NCBI GenBank assembly: GCA_003170415.1
Contig: PMZJ01000037.1
Location: forward strand, 1-64,000
Direction of reading: 5' to 3'
Length of the DNA stretch: 64,000 bases
Source of the DNA: Phycisphaerales bacterium
GTDB lineage: Bacteria > Planctomycetota > Phycisphaerae > Sedimentisphaerales > Anaerobacaceae
The translations under genes and the position numbers were made by a program. This document shows positions 36,972-43,745 of this stretch, piece by piece (within the stretch, counting starts at the first letter, position 1; each line of letters starts with the position of its first letter). The notes below the pieces were generated by a model. It was not told the DNA's origin, ran no database searches, and was given only the letters and a program-made list of their open reading frames with translations.

Positions 36972-38018
36972 GTGGCGAAGCGGCCAAAAGTGGAATCTGT
37001 TTTATTGAGCGCATATTTGCAGAGATATGCCGATGATAGAATCGACGTGAAACCGGCAACATGGGTGGTTTATCGGCACACAAGGGGAAATCTGGTTGAC
37101 TTCTTCGGCCCTGATAAGCCCTTGCGTGATATAACGCCGCGTGATGCAGACCAGTGGCGGCTATACCTTATCAAACAAGGGCTGGCTGATAATACAATCC
37201 GGCGGCGTTGCGGTATTGCAAAGCAGTTTTTCCGTGCAGCGGTGAGGCGAAAACTGGTATCGTCTAATCCCTTTGAAGACCTTAAATCAACTACCCAGGG
37301 TAATCCCAAACGATTCTATTTCATCACACTGGCAGAAGCACAAAAGGTTTTAGATGCCTGTCCTGATGCAGAATGGCGGCTTATCTTTGGTTTGGCCCGC
37401 TTCGGCGGCCTACGCTGTCCCAGCGAAGTCGTGCGGCTTAAATGGGTCGATGTCGATTTTGAAAAGCAGCGGTTTACGGTACACGCCTCAAAGACCGAAC
37501 ATCACGCCGACGGCGGTATCCGTGATGTCCCGATGTTCCCAGAACTGAAACCCTTATTTCAGGACGCCTTTGAGCAGGCCAGAGACGGGGCTGTCTATTG
37601 TATCGACCGATACAACGGGCAATGGTCTAATGTTGGCGTACATATGGCAAGGATAATCAAACGGGCCGGACTTAAACCTTGGCCGAAGTTGTTTCAGAAT
37701 CTTCGCTCCACAAGGGAAACGGAACTAACAGAGGACTGGCCTGAATACAAGGTTTGCAAGGGGATAGGTAATTCGAGAACAGTTGCGCGTGAGCATTATC
37801 TACAAGTTACCGATGATGATTTTAGACGGGCCGCTTGTATTGATAATCACACTGACAGCGCGGCACAGAATCCGGCACACCAAAGAGACAAATTGTGTCA
37901 TACTGCGTCATATACAAAAGATGAATCCGCGAAATCAGACGTAAAACGACACATAGTGACACAGTGTGACAAACCATTGGGCGGTACAGGACTTGAACCT
38001 GTGACATCCTGCGTGTAA
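36972..38018 (+). CDS. Tyrosine recombinase/integrase, N-terminally truncated, C-terminus in tRNA-Val
   Basis: 348 residues from a GTG without a ribosome binding site; homologous codons continue upstream to 36921, where a stop interrupts. The SAM-like core-binding domain (about 8-105) and the catalytic domain are present: Arg148 (GGLRCPSEV), Lys174 (ASKTEH), Arg245 in QNLRSTRE, and EHYLQ with nucleophile Tyr276. The first box-II residue, usually His, is Gln or Asn. The last codons (GGTGLEPVTSCV) are read from the antisense of tRNA-Val. It should cut and join the attachment cores, but loss of the N-terminal domain may disable arm binding. Confidence 0.8.
   Translation: MAKRPKVESVLLSAYLQRYADDRIDVKPATWVVYRHTRGNLVDFFGPDKPLRDITPRDADQWRLYLIKQGLADNTIRRRCGIAKQFFRAAVRRKLVSSNPFEDLKSTTQGNPKRFYFITLAEAQKVLDACPDAEWRLIFGLARFGGLRCPSEVVRLKWVDVDFEKQRFTVHASKTEHHADGGIRDVPMFPELKPLFQDAFEQARDGAVYCIDRYNGQWSNVGVHMARIIKRAGLKPWPKLFQNLRSTRETELTEDWPEYKVCKGIGNSRTVAREHYLQVTDDDFRRAACIDNHTDSAAQNPAHQRDKLCHTASYTKDESAKSDVKRHIVTQCDKPLGGTGLEPVTSCV
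37860..37880. repeat. Putative integrase arm-type site, right
   Basis: 21-bp perfect match to 26995-27015 in the same orientation, 97 bases before the right core and inside the integrase coding sequence. Confidence 0.6.
37894..37974. promoter_or_regulatory. Helically phased TGTCA/TGACA array beside the attachment core
   Basis: Two decamers containing TGTCATA and CGTCATA start 10 bases apart (pentamers at 37896 and 37906). Three decamers containing CGACA, TGACA and TGACA in the opposite orientation are also exactly 10 bases apart (37947, 37957, 37967). The last ends 7 bases before the core at 37978. Such phasing fits a protein-binding array, for example integrase or excisionase sites. Confidence 0.5.
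37978..37998. repeat. Right attachment core (within tRNA-Val)
   Basis: Identical to 26932-26952. It covers the discriminator, 3' acceptor strand and T-arm of the intact tRNA-Val, and the integrase codons GGTGLE. Confidence 0.75.
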
Positions 38019-38051
38019 GGCAGGCGCTCTGGCCAACTGAGCTAACCGCCC
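37978..38051 (-). tRNA. tRNA-Val (anticodon TAC)
   Basis: Read on the minus strand: acceptor GGGCGGT pairs with ACCGCCC, the D-arm is GCTCAGTTGGCCAGAGC, the anticodon stem-loop is CCTGC-CTTACAC-GCAGG with anticodon TAC, and the T-arm is ACAGGTTCAAGTCCTGT. The discriminator is A (complement of 37978). CCA is not encoded. Its 3' end is the target of the element to its left and overlaps the integrase on the other strand. Confidence 0.95.
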
Positions 38052-38149
38052 GGAATATAGGCAGGATACAGGTTCCAGCCGCTTGCGTCAATATCCTTGA
38101 TGGTTTATACTCCCATCCGGCATAGACAATGGTTATCTGGAGGTGCGTT

Positions 38150-38662
38150 ATGACGGTATTTGAGGTTATTAAAAAGAGATACTCGTGCAGGACTTATCAG
38201 GATAAGCCCATTGAGCAGGACAAGCTTGACCAGATATTCGAGGCGGCCAGACAGGCGCCATCGGCCAAGAACCTGCAGGACTGGCGATTTGTCGTAGTAA
38301 CCGACAAAAAAGTTAAGCAGCGGGTGGCCGGTTGCACGAACCATCAGGATGCGTTCGGGCAGGCCGGCGCGATTATCGCGGCTTGCAGCGTCTGCGGTGA
38401 GACAATGAAATGCGGCCAGCGGATTGCCCCGATTGACGTGTCTATTGCTCTGGAGCATATCGCCCTTATGGCAACGGAGCTTGGCCTGGCGACCTGCTGG
38501 ATTGGCTCATTTGATGCCGAAAAAGTAAGACAGGTTCTGGAAATACCAAAAGATGTTGCTATAATTGAGTTGATGGCTCTTGGTTATCCCGCTGACGGCA
38601 GCAGGCAGACCACACGGGAGCTGATGAAGAGTATTGTTTGCCGTGATAAGTGGCAATTTTAG
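38150..38662 (+). CDS. Nitroreductase family protein
   Basis: 170 residues with the FMN-binding signature KRYSCRTYQDKPIE at the N-terminus. EAARQAPSAKNLQDWRFVVV and, late in the protein, ELMALGYPAD also match the family. Members are NAD(P)H-FMN flavoproteins that reduce nitro compounds, quinones or related substrates. GGAGGTG supports the ATG at 38150. The protein is at the short end of the family. It has extra cysteines (SVCGETMKCGQ) of unknown meaning. It is a single gene between two tRNAs. Confidence 0.88.
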   Translation: MTVFEVIKKRYSCRTYQDKPIEQDKLDQIFEAARQAPSAKNLQDWRFVVVTDKKVKQRVAGCTNHQDAFGQAGAIIAACSVCGETMKCGQRIAPIDVSIALEHIALMATELGLATCWIGSFDAEKVRQVLEIPKDVAIIELMALGYPADGSRQTTRELMKSIVCRDKWQF

Positions 38663-38674
38663 CATAGCAGCATT

Positions 38675-38745
38675 GGGGACGTGGTGTAACGGGAGCACAC
38701 CGCGGTCGCATCGCGGGAATGAGGGTTCGATTCCCTTCGTCTCCA
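38675..38745 (+). tRNA. tRNA-Ala (anticodon CGC)
   Basis: Acceptor GGGGACG pairs with CGTCTCC and includes the alanine identity pair G3-U70. The anticodon stem-loop is CCGCG-GTCGCAT-CGCGG, giving anticodon CGC. The T-arm is AGGGTTCGATTCCCT. The D-arm is short, giving 71 bases in total. Discriminator A; CCA is not encoded. Confidence 0.93.
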
Positions 38746-38777
38746 TTCTGTGTCGCCCCTTGGGGGCGACACAGAAT
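38745..38777 (+). repeat. Perfect 15-bp inverted repeat abutting tRNA-Ala
   Basis: Arms ATTCTGTGTCGCCCC (38745-38759) and GGGGCGACACAGAAT (38763-38777) around a 3-base loop. The left arm starts at the tRNA discriminator base. There is no T-tract after it, so it is not a textbook terminator. It may act in termination or 3' processing. Confidence 0.85.
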
Positions 38778-39056
38778 TGTCCTCCGTAGCGACCTTAGAG
38801 CAGAGCCGGACTTTTTTACGAGGTTATTAGGAACGCGGCGAACTACGTCTTGGCAAGCCGTTCAGGGATTCTGGTAAAGTAGCGTAGCTAGTACGGTCTG
38901 GTTTGGTTCTGTGGCTCTGCGTTTTGCAGCCGGCGATTATCAATAAGCATATAAGGATAACTGTCTTTCTCATTGTTGAATCTCACCTGTATTTGAACGG
39001 TATTCCTGTAACATTATATATTTTCGTAGTCCTGAATCAAGCCCAAACCGTTATGT
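38778..39056. other. Gene-free stretch upstream of bioY
   Basis: No supported gene. A 70-codon open frame (38903-39115) runs through the bioY promoter and has no ribosome binding site, so it is left out. A 'cctccgtagcgacctta' segment near 38780 resembles a dispersed-repeat remnant. Confidence 0.4.
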
Positions 39057-39113
39057 TTGACGGGGCGGGTTTCATCAGATATAATCCCGGCGATATTAAC
39101 TGTCACATACAGT
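39057..39113 (+). promoter_or_regulatory. bioY promoter with possible operator
   Basis: TTGACG (39057-39062), 17-base spacer, TATAAT (39080-39085). A small palindrome ACTGT-CACAT-ACAGT follows at 39099-39113, around or just after the expected transcription start, and could be a repressor site. It does not match the classical BirA box. Confidence 0.6.
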
Positions 39114-39141
39114 AATTTAAGTTTGGAAGGCGCATTGAGTT

Positions 39142-39732
39142 ATGATTAAAAACACGGTTGTTGATGTTTTTAGGCCCGATGAGAAGGTTTCGGCAGTTTT
39201 ATATGATGCGATTGTTGTTATTTGCGGGTCGCTGATACTTTGTCTCAGCGCTCAGGTAAAAGTGTATCTGCCGATTAGTCCGGTCCCGATTACAGGGCAG
39301 ACCTTCGCTGTTTTGATGCTGGCTGCGATGCTCGGTTCCAGGCGGGGCGGCCTGGCGGTTATTGCGTATCTTATGGAAGGGGTTGCAGGTCTTCCTGTCT
39401 TTGCCGGCGGGATTGGCCTGGTGGCTTTGATTGGTCCGACCGGCGGCTATCTTGTGGGCTTTATTGCTGTGGCGTATGTGGTCGGCAAATTAGCCGAGAT
39501 GGGATGGGGCAGGCGGGTCAGCACGACCATAGCCGCGATGCTCGCGGGCGAAATCGTGTTATACACATTTGGTGTGTGTTGGCTCGCGATAATGACCAAT
39601 ATCAGGACGGCGCTGGTAATCGGTCTGTATCCTTTTATCGTTGGGGATATCCTGAAGGTGATTCTTGCAGCGGCTGTTTTGCCGGCCGGCTGGAAACTGC
39701 TGAATTATCTGAAAATAAAAGACACACAATAA
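39142..39732 (+). CDS. bioY: Biotin transporter BioY (ECF S-component)
   Basis: 196 residues with about six TM helices. PISPVPITGQTFAVLMLAAMLG and GLPVFAGG, then GPTGGYLVGFI, are the BioY signatures. It binds biotin at the outer face and works with ECF ATPase and T components, which are not in the window, or alone. A strong promoter and a small palindrome precede it, so repression by biotin status is plausible. The genome may depend on imported biotin; that is inference. Confidence 0.92.
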   Translation: MIKNTVVDVFRPDEKVSAVLYDAIVVICGSLILCLSAQVKVYLPISPVPITGQTFAVLMLAAMLGSRRGGLAVIAYLMEGVAGLPVFAGGIGLVALIGPTGGYLVGFIAVAYVVGKLAEMGWGRRVSTTIAAMLAGEIVLYTFGVCWLAIMTNIRTALVIGLYPFIVGDILKVILAAAVLPAGWKLLNYLKIKDTQ

Positions 39733-39754
39733 CAGGCGGGAAACGATAAATCGA

Positions 39755-40498
39755 CTACTTTACCCCTGCGTCGGAGTTTTGCCGATACAGGGTATCCAAC
39801 TGGTTTTTGCTTTCGTTCAAGCTGTTTTGGACGCTTTCTATTTCGATTTTGGACAGTGACCTCTGTCCCTGAATGGTTGTCAACTCTGCCTGAATGGCGT
39901 CGATATTTTGCTTTGTTTTGTTCAGGTCGCCCTGGATTTTTTCCATATCGGTTCTTGATGTCGCAATGCGATTCTGGATGCGGGCGAATTCCGCCTTTGC
40001 CCCGGCAAGCTGTTCCTGCATTGCTTTTAAGCTTTGGTTTGTGCTGGTCAGGTCGTTATATCTTTTCTGAATGCTTGTATATTCTGCGTTGAGGTCATCT
40101 AACTTTGTTTTGGCATCCATATAAAGCCAGAATGCGCTGACTACGATGATGATAAGCCCAATGGTCAGGCCCGCGGTAAATAATTTCGACGCGGTTGTCG
40201 CGCGGGGCTTGATGGTTTTGACCGCGGCTTCCACGAAGTCATCGGTTTCGAATTCGCTCAACTGCTCGGCGGAAACATCCACGACAAACTTTTGGTCCTT
40301 GAATTTTCTTACCTGGATGACCCCGAGCTGACCCTGCTGTTCGATTATATCGCTGGAAATTCCCTGCCGTGCGGCGTATTCATCTAAGGGAACAAGCGTT
40401 CGCCTGAAATGAGAAGACGACTCAGCTTGCACGGCCGTATTACCTGCGGCTGTTTCTTTATCAGGTGTCGAGCGAGAATTTAGCTGATTATTATCCAT
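39755..40498 (-). CDS. Hypothetical protein: soluble domain, one TM, long coiled coil
   Basis: 247 residues. An N-terminal region (about 35-95, VPLDEYAARQGISSDIIEQQGQLG) resembles small HTH/Xre-like or binding modules. One TM segment follows (about 110-125, GLTIGLIIIVVSAFWLYM), then heptad-rich coiled coil to the end (KTKLDDLNAEYTSIQKRYND and onward). It could be a membrane-anchored scaffold or sensor adaptor. I do not recognise a family. Confidence 0.6.
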   Translation of the reverse strand: MDNNQLNSRSTPDKETAAGNTAVQAESSSHFRRTLVPLDEYAARQGISSDIIEQQGQLGVIQVRKFKDQKFVVDVSAEQLSEFETDDFVEAAVKTIKPRATTASKLFTAGLTIGLIIIVVSAFWLYMDAKTKLDDLNAEYTSIQKRYNDLTSTNQSLKAMQEQLAGAKAEFARIQNRIATSRTDMEKIQGDLNKTKQNIDAIQAELTTIQGQRSLSKIEIESVQNSLNESKNQLDTLYRQNSDAGVK

Positions 40499-40647
40499 AC
40501 TTTTCGGCTTACAGCCCGTGGCTATGTAAACAATAATAATCTACCAGCGACAAGTTAAAATTGCCAGAAAAAATCGGCCCGGCAAATAGACGGTGTGCGG
40601 GTTATTCGCTCTATGCTCGGATAACGAGGATTTGCGTGGCTCAAACC

Positions 40648-41004
40648 CTATTTCTTATCGGGACCTGCGTTTTGCAAGTCATCAAGCGTTTCGAGAACTA
40701 ATGGCAGATGCACGTAGCCGGGGCCGCCCGCCATTACTACCGCGACTGAAGCAGCTTCGAGAATCTGCTGTCTTGTTGCTCCGTGGTCGAGGCATTTCTG
40801 CACATGGGAACGAATACAAGGGGAACAACGCATCGCTACCCCTATACCAAGCGCGATTAATTCCTTCTCCTTTGCGGTCAATGCGCCGTCTTTCATTACT
40901 TTTTGAAATAGTCCGCCGAATCCCTGCAATGTGTCAGGAATTTCGGTTTTTAATTTATCGATGTCTGTTTTGAACTTCGCGAAAAACTCTCTTGTCTTGT
41001 CCAT
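40648..41004 (-). CDS. Carboxymuconolactone decarboxylase family (AhpD-like) protein
   Basis: 118 residues. The AhpD-like redox motif is clear in KELIALGIGVAMRCSPCIRSH: Glu, CxxC and a nearby His. In AhpD the CxxC supports peroxidase or disulfide exchange activity; many small family members are uncharacterised. The gene precedes nnrD in the opposite sense of transcription order (it lies downstream of it on the same strand, 24 bases apart), so it may be the last gene of the tsaD-larB-nnrD run. Confidence 0.85.
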   Translation of the reverse strand: MDKTREFFAKFKTDIDKLKTEIPDTLQGFGGLFQKVMKDGALTAKEKELIALGIGVAMRCSPCIRSHVQKCLDHGATRQQILEAASVAVVMAGGPGYVHLPLVLETLDDLQNAGPDKK

Positions 41005-41028
41005 TCCAATCCTCGTAGTAGTTAGTAA

Positions 41029-41886
41029 TTAAATTTTCTTAAACGTATCACTAAGCAACTCAATGATATCTGTCGCGATTAAGCTTATTTGCCCGAATTT
41101 CTTTGCCGCGATATCTCCTGCCAGCCCGTGAACGTAAACACCGAGTACCGCAGCGTCAAAATTACTCAGCCCCTGACCAACCAGTGCCGTAATTACACCC
41201 GTTAGAACATCGCCCGTTCCGCCTGTAGCCATACCGGGATTGCCCGTTTTATTCACATATAATTTTTCGCCGTCGGTAACTATAGTGCCTTTGCCCTTTA
41301 ATACGACGGTCGTCCTGGTTTTGTTTGCCATTTGTATTGCCTGTGTTTTTCTGTCCGCGGGAAGGTGGGGTCTGAAAAGTCCCGTCCAGAGCCGTTTCAT
41401 TTCACCCGGATGAGGGGTCAAAATGATGTCTGCTTTGTTTTTACGAGGCCAATCATTTATTTTACTTAAGTTATTCAACCCGTCGGCATCGATAATCAGA
41501 CGCAATCCTTTTTGCTCCAGCAGCCGTTGAAGCACAGATGACACGCCTTGTGTAATGCCGAGCCCAGGCCCAAAGGCGATACAGTCGTTGTCAGGAATCA
41601 GGTTAAGTATTGTATTAGCGGCACTTGCAGCGATTCTGCCCGCGTTGTCTTCTGGCAAAGGGATGGTTGTGAAGGATGGCTCTATCGACGCGACAATGGA
41701 CAGGATACTTTTAGGAGTTGCTACTCGTACCAATCCTGCGCCTGCCCGCAATGCGGCTCTTCCAGCCAACGCGGCTGCTCCACTCATACCGATACTGCCC
41801 GCGATAATGCAAACCTTGCCGAAATCGCCCTTGTGTGCGTCCGCCGCACGTGGTTTTAGCCGGGGAATTTTTGTTATTGTCCGCAT
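41029..41886 (-). CDS. nnrD: ADP-dependent NAD(P)H-hydrate dehydratase
   Basis: 285 residues of the YjeF C-terminal (ribokinase-like) domain. GPGLGI and LTPHPGEMKRL are present, as is the signature NPGMATGGTGDVLTG. It repairs hydrated NAD(P)H with ADP or ATP. The N-terminal epimerase domain (NnrE) that is often fused is absent, and no separate nnrE is in the window. It follows larB with a 7-base gap and probably belongs to the same transcript. Confidence 0.9.
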   Translation of the reverse strand: MRTITKIPRLKPRAADAHKGDFGKVCIIAGSIGMSGAAALAGRAALRAGAGLVRVATPKSILSIVASIEPSFTTIPLPEDNAGRIAASAANTILNLIPDNDCIAFGPGLGITQGVSSVLQRLLEQKGLRLIIDADGLNNLSKINDWPRKNKADIILTPHPGEMKRLWTGLFRPHLPADRKTQAIQMANKTRTTVVLKGKGTIVTDGEKLYVNKTGNPGMATGGTGDVLTGVITALVGQGLSNFDAAVLGVYVHGLAGDIAAKKFGQISLIATDIIELLSDTFKKI

Positions 41887-41893
41887 AGTCGCC

Positions 41894-42664
41894 TCAGTGT
41901 GTTTTTTCGTCGATTTTTTTATTTATTAGTGTGGCGGTTACAGCCGCGGAAAAACCGTTGTCGATATTCACAACGGTAACGCCCGAAGAACAACTATTGA
42001 GCATCGTCAGAAGGGCGGAAAGCCCCTCGAAACTCGCGCCGTAGCCAACGCTTGTGGGTACGGCTATTACCGGGCAGCTCACAAGTCCGCCTACAACGCT
42101 GGCAAGCGCGCCTTCCATTCCCGCCACAACGATTATGACGTTGGCTTGTTGCAGTTTTGGCACGTGTGAAAGCAATCGGTGCAGACCTGCAACGCCCACA
42201 TCGCAAACCAGTTCCGTTCGCTGGCCCATAATCTCTGCTGTAACTTTGGCCTCATAAGCGACGGGCAAATCTGCGGTGCCCGCGGTCACTATCGGCAGAA
42301 CAGATTTCGATGGTGTAAGTTGCTTCTGTTCGAGAACGATTGCTCTCGCTGCTTTTTCATATCGGGCGAGGGGAAATTGCCCCGTTTTTGCGATTGCCTC
42401 AAAGACGTCTTCTTCGGCTCTTGTGGCCAAAACGTTGTTGCCCTTCGCCGCAAGCGCAGTGAAAATCTTGATTATCTGTTCGTTTGTTTTGCCGGGGCAG
42501 TAAATCACTTCAGGAAAACCCTGGCGAATATGACGATGATGGTCAACGCGGGCAAAGCCGAGGTCTTCGTAAGGCAAATGGCGAAGCTTCTCGACCGCCT
42601 CGTCGATGGTGACATCGCCCGTTTTGACCTGTTGCAGCAACCGTTTTAACTGTTCCGGCTGAAT
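41894..42664 (-). CDS. larB: LarB: pyridinium-3,5-biscarboxylic acid mononucleotide synthase
   Basis: The AIR-carboxylase-like C-terminal domain is typical: GTADLPVAYEA, VAGMEGALASVVGGL and PTSVGYGASFEGLSALL. The N-terminal LRHLPYEDLGFARVDHHRHIRQGFPE is also LarB. LarB makes the precursor of the nickel-pincer cofactor from NaAD and CO2. I place the start at an ATT codon (42662-42664): AAGGAGT sits 6 bases upstream and the residues then read QPEQLKRLLQQVKTG, which matches the usual N-terminus. The only other in-frame candidate, TTG at 42640, has no ribosome binding site. No larC or larA is nearby. Confidence 0.85.
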   Translation of the reverse strand: MQPEQLKRLLQQVKTGDVTIDEAVEKLRHLPYEDLGFARVDHHRHIRQGFPEVIYCPGKTNEQIIKIFTALAAKGNNVLATRAEEDVFEAIAKTGQFPLARYEKAARAIVLEQKQLTPSKSVLPIVTAGTADLPVAYEAKVTAEIMGQRTELVCDVGVAGLHRLLSHVPKLQQANVIIVVAGMEGALASVVGGLVSCPVIAVPTSVGYGASFEGLSALLTMLNSCSSGVTVVNIDNGFSAAVTATLINKKIDEKTH

Positions 42665-42675
42665 ATGATTACTCC

Positions 42676-43713
42676 TTAACCGTTTGCTTTTGGTTCAAGC
42701 GTCAGGTCCGCGAACAGACCCGCTTTGTATTTATGATACGCAAGCGAAGCTACCATAACCGCGTTGTCGGTGCAATATGCTTTCGGGGCTACCAGCAGCT
42801 TTTTCGCCAGCGTATATGATTCGCACATTTTCGCAAGGGCGGCCCGCAGCGAGCTGTTAGCCGCGACGCCTCCGCCCAATAAAACGGTCTTTGCCCTTAC
42901 ACTGTCGATTGCCCTTTGGGTTTTTTCTATCAACACGTCAATCACCGCTGATTGAAATGATGCCGCGATATCGGCGATTTCCTGTTTACTCATCGAATCA
43001 ACTTTGGATTGCCCCTTCATTTCCTGTCCCCGGCAGTGATAAAGCACCGCTGTCTTCAGGCCGCTGAACGAAAAATCAAGTGAATCAGCCCCAAGCATCG
43101 AACGCGGAAAAGCTATCGCGTGCGGATTGCCCGTTTTTGCCGCATTTTCAATCGAAGGGCCGCCCGGGTAGGGCAACCTCAGAATAGTGGCGACTTTATC
43201 GAATGCCTCACCCGCCGCATCATCTATACACCGGCCAATCAATTTCAATTCGAGTGGCGATTCGCAGTCGTAAAGGCAGGTGTGCCCGCCGGAAACAATC
43301 AGCGCAATTGCCGGCAACTGCAAATCCTGCTCCGCTATCATCGCCGATTGCAGATGTGCGTGAAGGTGATTAACCGCTATCAACGGTTTATTCCAGGTCA
43401 TACTCAGCGTCTTTGCCGCCGTTACGCCCACGACCAGCGCGACAGCCAGCCCCGGCTGGTTTGCGACCGCGATTGCGGAGATATCGTCTTTGGTTACGTT
43501 GGCTGTTTTGAGTGCCTCGGTTATCACGGGGTAGATATTCTCGATATGGGCGCGAGAGGCGATTTCGGGGACGACCCCGCCGTATTTCTCGTGCAGTTTG
43601 GCCTGGGAGGTTACGATTGATGACTTGACGGTTTTCCCGTCGGCGACAACCGCCGCGGCTGTCTCGTCGCAGCTCGTCTCGATACCCAGGATGTTAATTG
43701 TTTTTTCAGGCAT
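42676..43713 (-). CDS. tsaD: tRNA N6-adenosine threonylcarbamoyltransferase TsaD
   Basis: The N-terminus ILGIETSCDETAAAVV and the metal-binding motif NHLHAHLQSA are diagnostic; SGGHTCLYD and GGGVAANSSLR follow. TsaD transfers threonylcarbamoyl to A37 of ANN-decoding tRNAs, with TsaB and TsaE (not in the window). The start at 43713 places the conserved ILGIETSCDET near residue 8; the frame is open to 43749. Its stop overlaps the larB ribosome binding site, so the genes are closely coupled. Confidence 0.93.
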   Translation of the reverse strand: MPEKTINILGIETSCDETAAAVVADGKTVKSSIVTSQAKLHEKYGGVVPEIASRAHIENIYPVITEALKTANVTKDDISAIAVANQPGLAVALVVGVTAAKTLSMTWNKPLIAVNHLHAHLQSAMIAEQDLQLPAIALIVSGGHTCLYDCESPLELKLIGRCIDDAAGEAFDKVATILRLPYPGGPSIENAAKTGNPHAIAFPRSMLGADSLDFSFSGLKTAVLYHCRGQEMKGQSKVDSMSKQEIADIAASFQSAVIDVLIEKTQRAIDSVRAKTVLLGGGVAANSSLRAALAKMCESYTLAKKLLVAPKAYCTDNAVMVASLAYHKYKAGLFADLTLEPKANG

Positions 43714-43745
43714 AAAAGGGATATTAGCCCAATAGCAGGGGGCTG

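Larger units (their letters stand above)
26932..37998. mobile_element. Proposed tRNA-Val integrative element carrying an Ehr-type complex
   Basis: A 21-bp perfect direct repeat (26932-26952 and 37978-37998) corresponds to the 3' end of tRNA-Val, from discriminator to T-loop. The right copy is in the intact tRNA; the left copy is a fragment. A tyrosine recombinase ends inside the right copy. Another 21-bp perfect repeat (26995-27015, 37860-37880) lies within each end. The integrase frame is continuous across the joined cores. Cargo: two mobile-element-type genes, an HTH-PtsN regulator and six complex-I/hydrogenase-4-like genes. The integrase lacks its usual N-terminus, so the element may be immobile now. 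The boundaries are inferred from the repeats. Confidence 0.65.

Noticed and set aside
38507-38746. Minus-strand frame starting METKGIEPSFPRC
   Set aside because: Its start is the antisense of tRNA-Ala, a common artefact, and the rest is antisense to the nitroreductase.
38903-39115. 70-codon plus-strand frame upstream of bioY
   Set aside because: It spans the bioY promoter and operator-like palindrome and has no ribosome binding site.
42179-42649. 156-codon plus-strand frame opposite larB
   Set aside because: Antisense to the conserved LarB domain; composition explains the open frame.
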